This document shows, one piece after another, positions 45,413 through 55,678 of a DNA stretch of 64,000 nucleotides. The stretch's first letter is position 1, and each line of letters begins with the position of its first letter. Origin of the DNA: Ceratopteris richardii (taxonomy: Eukaryota; Streptophyta; Polypodiopsida; Polypodiales; Pteridaceae); NCBI GenBank assembly GCA_020310875.1, contig CM035422.1:58259296-58323295 (forward strand). The letters are read 5' to 3'. Below the pieces are notes generated by a model, which ran no database searches, had not been told where the DNA came from, and saw only the letters and a program-made list of their open reading frames with translations. The translations under genes were made by a program, and so were the position numbers.

Positions 45413-46437
45413 TGTTGATGCAAGAGAATCCAAGCCCACATACTTGGATAATTAGCATATATCTCATATAGTCATGTATGATCAATCCCTTGTAAAATCA
45501 ATTACCTTCTACCTTTGTAAAAGCGCCTTACTTCCACATGGATTTAGGAAGCATCAAATCTTAAGTTATTTGGTAGATGATTGATGAGATAATATTTCCT
45601 ATATTTTTGGTGAGAATTTGAATTTTGAATTCAAAGCATGGCTCCAAACTCAACTATAAAATTAGTTCAAACTCATGTAATATGCCCCAATTTTGGAGAG
45701 CAATACAAAAGGACCCTATGTGATTTGAGAGCTCACTCCATAGTGCAATCACTACCCTCACATTGTGCAATAGAATTTGCCAGTGACATAATAGTTCTAT
45801 GTGATCTAATGCATACATTTTGATTGTATATCTACTTCACTTCTCTGTTATGACTACTTCAAAACAGTGATCTTCCTAGAGCATTTTCTTAGTGCATGGT
45901 TGATCATTTGATGTGATTTAAAGCACCATAGATTCCCTATACTGTCTACTTTATATCTACAAAATTTCGTTATCACTGATTCTCTCAATCATGTGATATC
46001 ATCATATCTTTACTCTCTAGTCTATACTCTGATGCATCCCGAAAATGTCATGCAAGTCCTATGATTTGCTAAGCATCATACTGAGTGTGTAGTTTATCTT
46101 TTCTATTGAAATTACTCATGATCCGTAGCTATCTAAATTAATTAGATACCACCAAAAGGAATTTGGCTAATTGCTTGCAGGCTGAGAGCACTATTCATTA
46201 TACTGAACATGTGCATAGACTAAAATAGCAAGTCTATGACCTTGGATCAATTTCCTACTCATCTCTCTTGATCCATTGATTAGTGGATCATGTTCCAAAG
46301 CACATAGGTAATTATTTTTTATCATTAGGAAGCTGAAGAGGCCCTCTACACTCTCGACCACTTGTTCTTGGATATTGTGAAGTAGGTTGTTGCAGCATCA
46401 CTTCATCTCTCAAGACTGTCCACCATCTCCTCCAACA
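45413..46437 (+). mobile_element. 5' LTR of C4
   Basis: tgttgatgcaagagaatccaagcccacatacttgg to ctcctccaaca, 1025 bp. It aligns with the C2 LTR (tgttggtgca..acccaagcctacatgcttg) and shares the distal gttgt(a/t)gcagca..catct..tccaccatct block. Confidence 0.85.
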
Positions 46438-46438
46438 A

Positions 46439-46450
46439 TGGTATCAGAGC
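46439..46450 (+). promoter_or_regulatory. Primer binding site of C4 (tRNA-iMet type)
   Basis: tggtatcagagc, one base after the LTR end. Confidence 0.9.
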
Positions 46451-46463
46451 AACAACAAGCAAG

Positions 46464-49128
46464 ATGGGAGATGGATTTCCATCATTGATTGAAAAATTGG
46501 ATAGAAGCAACTAACCAGCATGGTCATTAAGGATGCAAGCCTACCTCCAAGGAAGAAATTTATATGGATACATCTTACGAGATGAAGAAATGCCAACATT
46601 GAGGAGCAAATATCAACCCACAAGGGACGAACAAGAAAGGTTGACGGCATGGTGTGCAAAGGATGCTCTTGCCAGGTCTTATCTACTAAACTCAATATCT
46701 GATTTCATATTACCTCACATTAGGAATTGCAAGACCTCCCAAGAGACTTGGGAAGTACTTTCTGTATACTTCTCATCAATTACAAGAGCTAGGAAGAACC
46801 AACTATGGATGGAGTTTACAACCCTAAAAAATCAACCAAAGAAAATTGTAGCTGATTATGTGACCAAGATGAAGGATGTGGTTGATCAGCTTGCAAGCAT
46901 TGGAGAGGAGATAGAAAAAGAACATATAGTAAGGTAGATCATAAATTCCATCAAAGTTGATGATAAGTGGGAGTCCCTCACCACAACGATGGACCTTTAT
47001 ATGGATATGAAGATACCTGAGCTCAACAACTTGATGGGGCAGCTCTTCACCCATGAGACAAAGCTCAACAAGAATGGTCACAACTCTAGAGGTAACCAAT
47101 ATTCTGCCCTTTATACAATAGAAATAAAAGTAAGGATAAAGGTAAAAGCAAAAAGAATGAAGAAGAGGCTAGTACCTCTCAATTGAACTTCATAGGTAGA
47201 GGACAAGGTACTAGAGGAAGGGGTAGAGGAGGAAAGGAAGGTAAGGGGAGATCCTATAGCTCTCCACCTTGTACCATTTGAGGCCTAACCAACCACACTA
47301 TTGAAAAATACTTCAAGAACATAAGGAATCAAAGGGGAAGAGGCTTCCATAGAGGGAGCTATGGACAATCAAGAGGTAGGTTCAAGAATGGAGGAAGTAA
47401 TTACAATCACCAATACAACCAATGCTACAACTAACACCAAGAGGATTCTCTACTCATCATGAACATGACATCCAAGCAAGGTAAAGATTATGAGACTTTT
47501 TTCTATATTGATACTCATTGCTCCAATCATGTGGCTACAAATGTAGCATTGCTATCTTATCTTAAAGAACCCAAAGGGAAGCATGAAGTGCAAATAGGTG
47601 ATGATACTAGACACTCTGTTAAGAAAATTGGAAATGTGAAGGTGTCTGATGGTAAATGAACCTCTTAAGTAAGGTTTTATATGTGCCAACCATAACAAAA
47701 AGCCTAATCAGTGTTGGATAGATTGTTGAGAAAGGCTTACATGTCAAATTCACAAGGCATGGAGCATATGTGGAAGACCCTCAACAAGGCTTCAAGAGCA
47801 TTGCAAAAGGTGAGATATCTGCTAGACTCTTTACATTTGAAATTGAAGACACCAGAAACATTATACTCTTCAATTACAAAGATCAAACCCTATCTGAACT
47901 AGAGATATGGCATAAAAGGCTAAGTCATATAGGAGAAAGAACACTAACGCAAATTTGCAAGGATCAGATTGCACTTGGCATTCCAAATGTGTCCAAGCAA
48001 CACATGATATAAAAATGTGGAGCATGCCAATTTGGCAAATCTCATAGGCAACCATTCAACAGAAAGGGGTACATGTATGAAGACTACTTGGAGCTTGTGC
48101 ACACTGATGTGTGGGGTCCTAGCAAAGATGGCTAATCTCAGGTTCAAGGTACTCTGTTTCATTTGAAGATGATTATAGTAGATGGAAAATTCTTTACTTC
48201 ATGAAGCATAAGGATGAAGTATTTACATATTTCAAAAAGTATTTGACATTGGTTGAGAACCAAATAGTAGAATCTTGAAGAGGATTAGATCTGATGGAGG
48301 TAATGAGTATTTTTCACATGAATTTGATTCATTCTTATAGGATAGAGGTATAAAGAATGAGGTGACAACAAGATATACTCCTAAACTAAATGGAGTGCTA
48401 GAGAGGAGAAAGTAGAGGTTACATGATCAATGTTGAATGAGAAGAAACTACCCAATTACCTATGGGTAGAGGTTGTTTCCATAGACACATACTTGGTTAA
48501 AATGCTCCCATCCAAATCTTTGGATGGAATGACACCTTATGAGGCATGAAATGGTAGAAGACCCTCATTGGACTATTGTAAAATCTTTGGGTGCATTGTT
48601 TATGCACATATTCCTTCACATATTAGAGGGAAGATCGATCCAAAAGCTGAAAAGTGTATATTTATTGGCTATGACCAAAACTAGAAGGGATATAGGTTAT
48701 ACAATCCCACTAACAAAGGGTTTATAGTTAGTAGGGATGTAAATTTTGATGAAAATAATTCATGGTTTGAAGATGATTGCAGGAAGATCAAGTTACCTTA
48801 TGACTTGGAAAGTGGTTTTCCAACTCTCACTCAAAAAGATCAACAATTACCAGAAGATGTTAATTCAGAGGATGAAGAGCAAATTGACTTCAAAGCTTGG
48901 AAGTCAAAAGGCAAGGTCAAGTTCAAGCAATTGGAAGAAATTCCAGAGTCCTCCAATCAAGTACTCAAGAGATCTCGTAGGGAGAGCAAAAAGCCCATAA
49001 GGTATGGCTATGACACATCATTAGTCACCAAACATTTTGTGTACATCACTAAAGACTCTATGACAGAAGAACCTTCTTCATTTGAAGAAGACAATGAAAA
49101 GAAAGAATGGAGAGAAGCCATGGATCAG
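46464..49128 (+). pseudogene. C4 gag-pol remnant
   Basis: M-G-D-G-F-P-S-L-I-E-K-L-D starts gag as in C2; a TAA at 46512 follows within 16 codons. N-Q-L-W-M-E-F-T-T-L-K and M-D-L-Y-M-D-M-K continue it. The knuckle near 47268 has lost cysteines (C-T-I-stop-G, later K-Y-F). Protease reads Y-I-D-T-H-C-S-N-H (47505). Pre-integrase (I-W-H-K-R-L-S-H, C-G-A-C-Q-F-G-K) and integrase pieces (H-T-D-V-W-G-P, frame-shifted G-V-L-E-R-R) follow to 48700, then the integrase-RT linker and R-E-A-M-D at 49128. Stops and frameshifts occur throughout. Confidence 0.92.
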
Positions 49129-50291
49129 GGGTAAATATATTACCTAAGCATATTTTTATACAAATGGGAAGAGGGTCATTGGCTTTAACACCTTTTCAAG
49201 TAAAAATGGTGGATCAAACTCGAGTTCAGCCGGTTGGCATTCTGAAGGAGCAACAGATTATCATTTCAGGAATGTCATTTATGGTAAATTTTGTTGTCAT
49301 TAGGATGTCTGAGTCAGCATATCCATATGAAATGTTGTTAGGCAGACCTTGGTTTAGGATTGCTAAAGTCAAGCAGGATTGGGGTCTGAATGTGGTAATG
49401 ATCACAAAGGGTAAAAAGCAAGTGACAATTCCTATGCGAGGAAGAAGAAATATGTCAGTACAGGAGAAACCACTCATGGCTCAGACAATTAACTTAGCGG
49501 ATGAGATAGAAGATGATGAAGAGGAAAAGTTTTTGCAAGCAAATCCAACGGTAGTATCGGTATTAGAAGTTGATGTGGCAGGGGTATTAAGTAAGGATAT
49601 TCCAATTGTGCAGGACAAAGATGGGCGAGTTCCGAGCGAACGGGTTGAAGGTACACAAATACAAAAGATGTTCGAACAAAGTATGGAAACTCCAATACAG
49701 CAGCAGTTGGAACAACAAGAGAAAGAAGTGATAGCTCTGGCTGAACGGATCTATGATCAGAAGTATGCAGGTTCTACGTGGGTAAAGGAGGAGGAGCTTC
49801 AAGAGGTTAATTTAGGGACAGAAGTTGAACCAAAGATGGTGCGGATTGGTAAAACATTGGAAGGAAATTTTCGGGAGTATCTCGTTTGCTTACTAAAAGA
49901 GTATGTAGATGTGTTTTCTTGGGATTACTCTCAAGTGAAAGGTATAGACCCTGATTTGCATCAACATCGGATTAATCTGAAGATGGATGCAGTACCTGTA
50001 GTGCAGCAAAGATATAGAATGAATCCTAACTTTGCTAAACAGGTGAAGGAAGAAATTGATAAACTATTGGCAGTCAGATTTATCAAACCTGTGAATCAGG
50101 TGACTTCGCTATCTCCCATCATAGTGGTCCCGAAAAAGAACGGGAAGCTCAGAATTTTTGTCGATTATAGAAAGTTGAATGCGGCAACGATTACAGATCC
50201 GTTCCCTATGCCGTTTTGTGATGCAGTGTTGGACGCAGTAGCAGGGCATGAAATGTATAGTTTCTTGGATGGATTTTCGAGGTATAATTAG
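49127..50291 (+). pseudogene. G2 copy B protease remainder and RT start
   Basis: After the fusion the frame is open for almost 390 codons. It includes M-G-R-G-S-L-A-L-T-P-F-Q-V-K-M, E-M-L-L-G-R-P-W-F-R and the acidic E-I-E-D-D-E-E-E-K. E-Y-V-D-V-F-S-W-D-Y and F-A-K-Q-V-K-E-E-I-D-K follow, then the RT entrance S-P-I-I-V-V-P-K-K-N-G-K. It stops at TAG 50289 in F-S-R-Y-N. The first few codons (M-E-R-S-H-G, in a shifted copia frame) are not gypsy. Confidence 0.9.
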
Positions 50292-51060
50292 ATCAGTGTT
50301 GCTGAGGAGGATCAACATAAAACAACATTTATTACTGAATTTGGTGCTTATGTGTTTACAGCTATGAGTTTTGGATTGAAGAATGGACTGCCATCATTCA
50401 ATTACGTGGCAGGTGTTTGTAGATGATTTCTCGGTCTTTGGTAAGAAGCTACAGCATTTGCTGCACCTGAAATCATGTTTTGACATATGTCGGCAGTTTA
50501 GGATGGTGTTGAATCCGTTTAAAAGTGTGATTGCAGTCAGAAGTGGTATTTTATTGGGCCATGTCATTTTGCAAGAAGGGATGGCTATTGATGTTAAGAA
50601 GATTGAAGCTATTAGCGCAGCTAAAGCACCGACCAACGTGAAAGAAGTAATGCGGTTCGTGGGTCAGATTAAGTGGCATTCCAGATACTTACGGTATTTA
50701 GCAAATATTTCTCTACCACTTATGCATTTCACCAAAAAGGATGTCCTTTTTGTATGGTTAGATGCTCAAGAGAAAGCATTTCAATTGTTAAATAAGATGG
50801 TGTTGGTAGCACCAATTTTGCAACCACCTAATTGGTCATTGCCATTTCACATATTTGTGGATGCATCGGATGTGGCTGTAGGAGCAGTTTTGATGTAGCA
50901 GAAAGAGAAAGGATGGTACACACCTGTCTATTATGCTAGTAGAGTATTGTGTGCAGCTGAAAGGAACTACCCGGTGATGGAAAGGGAAGCTTTGGCAATG
51001 GTATATGCTCTTAACAAGTTTTGACATTATTTGTTGGGCAATAAGGTTGTTTTTCATGTG
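50292..51060 (+). pseudogene. G2 copy B RT (38-bp deletion) and RNase H
   Basis: RT continues M-S-F-G-L-K-N-G-L-P-S-F-N-Y-V-A, then loses the 38 bp that in copy A encode the stretch leading to F-V-D-D (junction near 50410). The F-V-D-D-F-S-V-F-G motif is thereby in another frame. L-N-P-F-K-S, L-L-G-H, F-V-G-Q-I-K-W-H and the RNase H start I-F-V-D-A-S-D-V-A-V-G-A-V-L-M follow, ending at TAG 50896. Y-P-V-M-E-R-E-A-L-A-M-V continues RNase H after it. Confidence 0.9.
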
Positions 51061-52460
51061 GATCATCAGACTTTGGTCTATTTAATCAAGAAACCCTTAT
51101 TAACATGACGATTAGCCAGGTGGATGCTTTTATTATAGGAATTTGATTTTGTGATAATACACCAGGAAAAGACCATGCAATGGTAGATTACTTTAGTAGA
51201 TTGGATTCAGGACAACCACCTACAGGTGTAAGTGATGAATTTCTGGATGCTAAGTTGTTTAATGCACAAGTGGTGGAAGCAGACTCTTGGTATGACCAAT
51301 TATTAGTTTTTTTAACTGATGGTTCATTACCACAATACTTTACACCTGATCAAAGGAAGAAGTTTGCACTTAAAAGTAGGCCGTATTTGGTTATAGCTGG
51401 GGCATTATACAAAAAAGGGGTGGATCAGGTCATAAGGAGGTGTGTACCAGAATTTGAACAACCAGCCGTGTTACAGGAAGCACATTCAGGTCTAGCAGGA
51501 GGTCATTTGTCAGGGGATATTACAGGGAAGAAAGTTTTACAAGTTGGGTTATGGTGGCCGACTGTTTTAAAGGATGCACATGAGTATGCTAAAGGATGTG
51601 TGATTTGCCAAAAGTTGGGCCAACCTAATAATTGAGATCGGAGGTCTGATCATCTAGTTTTACCATTGGATCCCTTCCAAAAATGGGGCATGGATTTTGT
51701 GGGGCCCATTAAACCCACTACTCAGCGGGGAAGTAGGTATATACTTGTAGCAATAGACTATTGTACAAAATGAGTGGAAGTAGTGGCATTGAAGGATAAT
51801 AAGGCAACAAGTGTGGCGAAATTTCTTTATCATAATATTATGACCAGGTTTGGGTGTCCGATTGAGTTGGTAAGTGATAGAGGTACTCATTTCCTTAATG
51901 AGGTGATTTCAGAGTTAACAAGAATTTATTTAATCATGCATAAAAAGACTACAGCATATCATCCACAAGCAAATGGTCAAGCAAAAAGTATGAATAAAAC
52001 CTTAATGCGTATTCTTAAGAAGCTTGTGCATGACGATCAAAAAAATTAGCATTTGCTACATGACTCAGCTTTGTGGTCATTCAGAACAACATTTAAAGTG
52101 ACAACAGGAATGACACCATTCTGATTGGTATATGGTTTGGAGGCAGTAGTACCTATGGAATTTGTAGTTCCAAGTTTGCAAATCACAGCAGAAAAGATGT
52201 CTCCTGAGTTATCGATTAAACACAAGAGCAAATATCTTCTTCAGATGGAGGAGGATCGGTTGGTAAGTGCATATATTAACGAGGTAATTCAAAGGTGGAG
52301 ACAAGCTTGGGTGAATCAGAATGTGAAGTTTAAGTTATTTAAAGAAGGAGATTGGGTGATGGTGTATAATTCTAAATTTGGACCTCATCCAGGAAAGCTT
52401 ACATTGAGATACAAAGGCCCATATCAGATTGTGCAGGATTTAGGACAAGGAACTTTTTGA
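51061..52460 (+). pseudogene. G2 copy B RNase H end and integrase
   Basis: HHCC module: E-A-H-S-G-L-A-G-G-H-L and C-V-I-C-Q-K (51475-51615), uninterrupted here, unlike copy A. Core: G-M-D-F-V-G-P (51690), S-D-R-G-T-H-F (51880) and N-G-Q-A-K-S-M-N-K (51975), so the catalytic Glu of the DDE triad (A-E-S-T in copy A) reads K. The C-terminal Y-K-G-P-Y-Q-I-V-Q-D-L-G-Q is at 52411-52449. Stops at 51633, 51771, 52048, 52122 and 52458 break the frame. Confidence 0.9.
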
Positions 52461-52724
52461 GTGGCAGATGTGTTTGGCACAAGGATGCACAAACCAATCA
52501 ATGGATTTAGGCTGAATCTATTTCAGGGGAAGCCGCCACATTTGTATTGGTTATCTTCTAATTTGGTGCAAGTGATCCATCATCCTGAAAATCAAATCAA
52601 CAATGTTTGTGATCATCGTAGTACAAAGGTTTATTTCTCTATATTTGTATCCGTGGTGAAGTGTTTTCTTGATTCTTGTTGGTCCAAAAGTACATTAAGT
52701 ACTTTCTTACGATTACAATGGGTT
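52461..52724 (+). pseudogene. G2 copy B tail after integrase
   Basis: P-I-N-G-F-R-L-N-L-F-Q-G-K-P-P-H, then V-V-K-C-F-L-D-S-C-W-S-K-S and F-L-R-L-Q-W, matching copy A at about 19930-19690. The match ends where the G1 LTR begins, so G1 appears to have inserted here. The five bases before the LTR are gggtt; the other side is outside the window. Confidence 0.8.
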
Positions 52725-53331
52725 TGTTGAAGCTCAAAGTCAAGGACAAAGCATGGAAGCACATCAAAAGGTGGACACACAAGGAAAGGGAGCAAGTAGG
52801 GAGCTCCAAGAAGTGTATGTCAAATTTTCAGAAGAATCCCTTACAAAAATAGTGATTTTCATCACTAAAAACCATTGTAAATACCATTATCTATTTTTAT
52901 AACTCCATTTTGTTGAAGCCAAGGATTCCTTGAGCTTGAGGAGTATTAGAACTATCATCCTACCAATTTGCATAATTTTTAGACTCCGTTTGAGCCCTCA
53001 AATAAGCCTGGAACCTAATTTTTAACTAGGCCAGACACTAGGTCTGGACAGGGCCAAAACTAGTCAAAAAACTATAAAAAGAGCTAGAGAGCTCATTTTT
53101 GAGGTTAGCTGGTTAGAGAATAGAGCTTTTGTAAGAGAACTCTTTTGCAATCAAAGCTTTCCATTGTTCCTCTCTTTGATCTTACCTTGTGCGCGTGTGT
53201 GTGTATGTGTGTGCATGTTTGTGTGCTTTCACTCACGCACTTGTGCCTTCACTTGCTCGTGGTCTTCATACTGGTCCTCACATCTCCGCGGATTGACAAG
53301 TAAAGGAGGTGGTGCTTACGCTTGAGCTACA
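52725..53331 (+). mobile_element. 5' LTR of G1 (right copy)
   Basis: tgttgaagctcaaagtcaagg to cttgagctaca, 607 bp, aligned end to end with 3972-4580. It has the same tataaaaag, the same TG-microsatellite near 53195 and the same distal block. Confidence 0.93.
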
Positions 53332-53339
53332 CCAAATTT

Positions 53340-53357
53340 TGGCGCCGTTGCCGGGGA
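53340..53357 (+). promoter_or_regulatory. Primer binding site of G1
   Basis: tggcgccgttgccgggga, eight bases after the LTR end. This is the primer-site wording commonly seen in Athila-type and related plant gypsy elements, usually assigned to tRNA-Asp (from memory, not checked). Confidence 0.85.
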
Positions 53358-54863
53358 GAGAGCTTCGAGGGCGAGCATTGTGATGGTAAGATCGTAGATT
53401 TGCGACGTTAAAAGGTAAAAAAAAACTATCATTTTTGTTCATTTTCTGATTTTTCTTCTTCATCTTCTTCATCATCATCATCTTCACCTTCTTCCATCTT
53501 CTTCTTCATAGAAATTTCTTGTTTTTTATTGCATTTTCACCATTTTCATACCATTTTTCATGCATTATTGTGTGGGAAGGAGTTAGGAAGTGCAAGGGAG
53601 AACAAGCGCCTGTGTTTTTCATGATTTTCTACTCATACGGAGCTCGCCATTGCTCGGCGCTCAAAAATTCGAAGTTCCCACCAAAAAACGCGATTCTATG
53701 ATAAAAATCGCGATTCTGTGAAAATTCAAATTTTTTTTGAAAATCACGATTTTCTGTTTCCCGCCTAAAAGCTTGCTGAAAGAATCACGATTCTGTGGTC
53801 ATTCTCAGAATCGTGATTCTCTGGTTGTGCTCAAATCGCGATTCTCACAAATCACGATTTTCAGCCAAAAACACGATTCTGTGAGAACACGATTCTCTAA
53901 AACACGATTTTATGAAAACACGATTCTCTGAGACAAAATCGTGATTTTCATGTCAAAAAACACGATTCTGAGAACCACGATTTTGTGAAAAACAAGATTT
54001 TGTGAATCACAATTCTCTGAGATAAAATCGCGATTCTCTAGAACACGATTCTCTAAAACACGATTTTGTGAATCACGATTTTGTGAACCACGATTCTCTG
54101 AAACACGATTCTGTGCTTAAAATCGCGATTTCCAAAAACACGATTTTGTGAAATCACGATTTTGTGAAAACACGATTATGTGAACGAGGATTTTGTGAAA
54201 ACACGATTCTCTGCTAAAAATCGCACTCAAAAACACAATTCTCTGCTAAAAATTGCGATTCTCAAAAACACGATTCTCTGCTCAAAATCGTGATTCTCAC
54301 AAATCACGATTTTAAGCAAAAAAAACACGATTCTGAGAAAACACGATTCTGTGGTTGTGCTCAAAATTGCGATCTAAAAACATGATTCTCTAAAAAACAT
54401 GATTTTCATCCAAGGTACAAAATCGCGATTTTCAAAACACAATTTTGTGAACCACGATTCTCTGAAACATGATTCTGTGCTCAAAATTGCGATTTTCAAA
54501 AACACGATTCTGTGCTCAAAATCGCGATTTTCTGATTTCACATAATCGCGATTCTCTCGATTTCACAAAATCACGATTTTCTTGATTTCACAAAATCGCG
54601 ATTTTTTCCAGAAGGTCCTGTTTGCCTATTTTGACCCGCAGGAGCCTGGTTTGATCCAAAGTCCATTTTTTGAGCTCTATAGCTCGTTGGAAAGCTCGTT
54701 TTGAATCCTACACGGCCTCAATTGTTTTTAATAAGAATAACGCATTGATTTTTAGATAGGATAATTTGAAGTTGGGCTTCAAGTGGGACCTGGAACCCAA
54801 GGGGACTCCAAAGGATTTTTTGAACCATACCAAGGGGAAATTTTGGACTCTTAGCCCAAGCTT
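53358..54863 (+). other. G1 leader
   Basis: About 1.5 kb between primer site and first ORF with no supported gene. It contains the CACGATT repeat array (listed separately) and pyrimidine-rich CTTCTT tracts near 53450-53510. A short unique part from 54610 includes ttgacccgcaggagcc and leads to the ATG at 54864. Confidence 0.8.
53690..54605 (+). repeat. CACGATT / AATCGCGATT short-unit repeat array in the G1 leader
   Basis: Several dozen irregular copies of a 13-17-bp unit built on cacgatt(c/t)tgtgaa or cacgattctctgaaa. They are mixed with the opposite orientation (aatcgtgatt) and with the palindrome aatcgcgatt. Sense and antisense units alternate, so the transcript could form many small hairpins. 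Apparent ORFs in the array (53737 and others) are compositional. Confidence 0.93.
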
Positions 54864-55676
54864 ATGAACCTGAGATCTGGTAGACACCTAGGCAATGATA
54901 AACAAAGCATTAGATCTTCTCAGTCTAGTGTCAACCATACAGCTAAGTCTTGGGCACAACAACTAAGTGGTTGTCCTTACGTACTAAACTCAGACACAAG
55001 TGACTCAGAAATGTCTTTTAGCATGGGAAAACCTGTAGGTAATTCAGGAACAGCCCATCTACAAACACCAGAAGGTCCCTATAAGACACAATTGGAATAT
55101 ATTCGGACCAACTGATTATGTGCTCGCATCTATGAGGATGGCCTGAGGCGATCAGTGGTCCAACTCAAAAATCCAGATCAACCCTTTGGACTTGAACACC
55201 CGGTGGTCAAGTTCAAAGAGGGTTCATACATTGATAAGGAAGGAACCATGTATGTGGTCACCAACCTACCAGATAGGATCGATGAGTTTGGAAATGTCAT
55301 TCATGAGAATGAGATAGGAGACCTAGAACAAGGAAATGTAGGACAAGGACCCCAGACTCCTAGAGGTAAGTCAGTTCTGACTAGAGTAATCACACCAGAT
55401 TGGATCCCTCAAGACAACAAAAGCATAGAACTATTCTTGAATAGAGAAACAGAGGAAGCCTTTTGGAGATTCAAGCGAGATCAACCTAGCCAACTGGGCA
55501 TAGTCATCATCTATGAATTCAAAGACCCTGAGATACCAGGCAAAGTTATGTACCTGGATAACACATCAGAGAAGATATTGTTGGTAACATAACATGATAG
55601 ACATGCATATACTTGGAAGAGTGAATTGATTTCCCTCCACCAAGATCCAATGTTTCCCATGGTCCCCAAGGAGTAG
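54864..55676 (+). pseudogene. G1 N-terminal ORF of unknown function (right copy)
   Basis: M-N-L-R-S-G-R-H-L-G, S-W-A-Q-Q-L, G-P-Y-K-T-Q-L-E-Y-I, R-I-Y-E-D-G-L, H-P-V-V-K-F-K-E-G, P-R-G-K-S, D-W-I-P-Q-D-N-K-S-I-E-L-F, E-A-F-W-R, P-G-K-V-M-Y-L-D and H-D-R-H-A-Y-T-W are shared, with changes, with 10726-11722. Stops are TGA 55113, TAA 55590 and a TAG near 55674. The gag domain follows in another frame within about 50 bp. It carries no zinc, capsid or enzyme motif that I know. It may be an N-terminal Gag extension, because the capsid domain follows immediately. Confidence 0.75.
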
Positions 55677-55678
55677 GA

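Larger units (their letters stand above)
45413..49128 (+). mobile_element. Copia element C4, 3' half lost
   Basis: A relative of C2: the 5' LTR, primer site and protein motifs correspond, but it is much more mutated. It runs from the LTR at 45413 to the very start of RT, then joins gypsy G2 copy B at 49127 within the shared word ggatcagg. No 3' LTR is present. Confidence 0.92.
49127..52724 (+). mobile_element. Gypsy element G2, copy B, 5' truncated
   Basis: A second copy of the family at 19301-26809, on the plus strand. It begins inside the protease active-site motif (G-S-G-V-N-I-L-P) at the fusion with C4 and ends in the sequence following the integrase (L-R-L-Q-W), where the G1 LTR begins at 52725. 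LTRs, gag and the protease start are absent. Confidence 0.93.
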
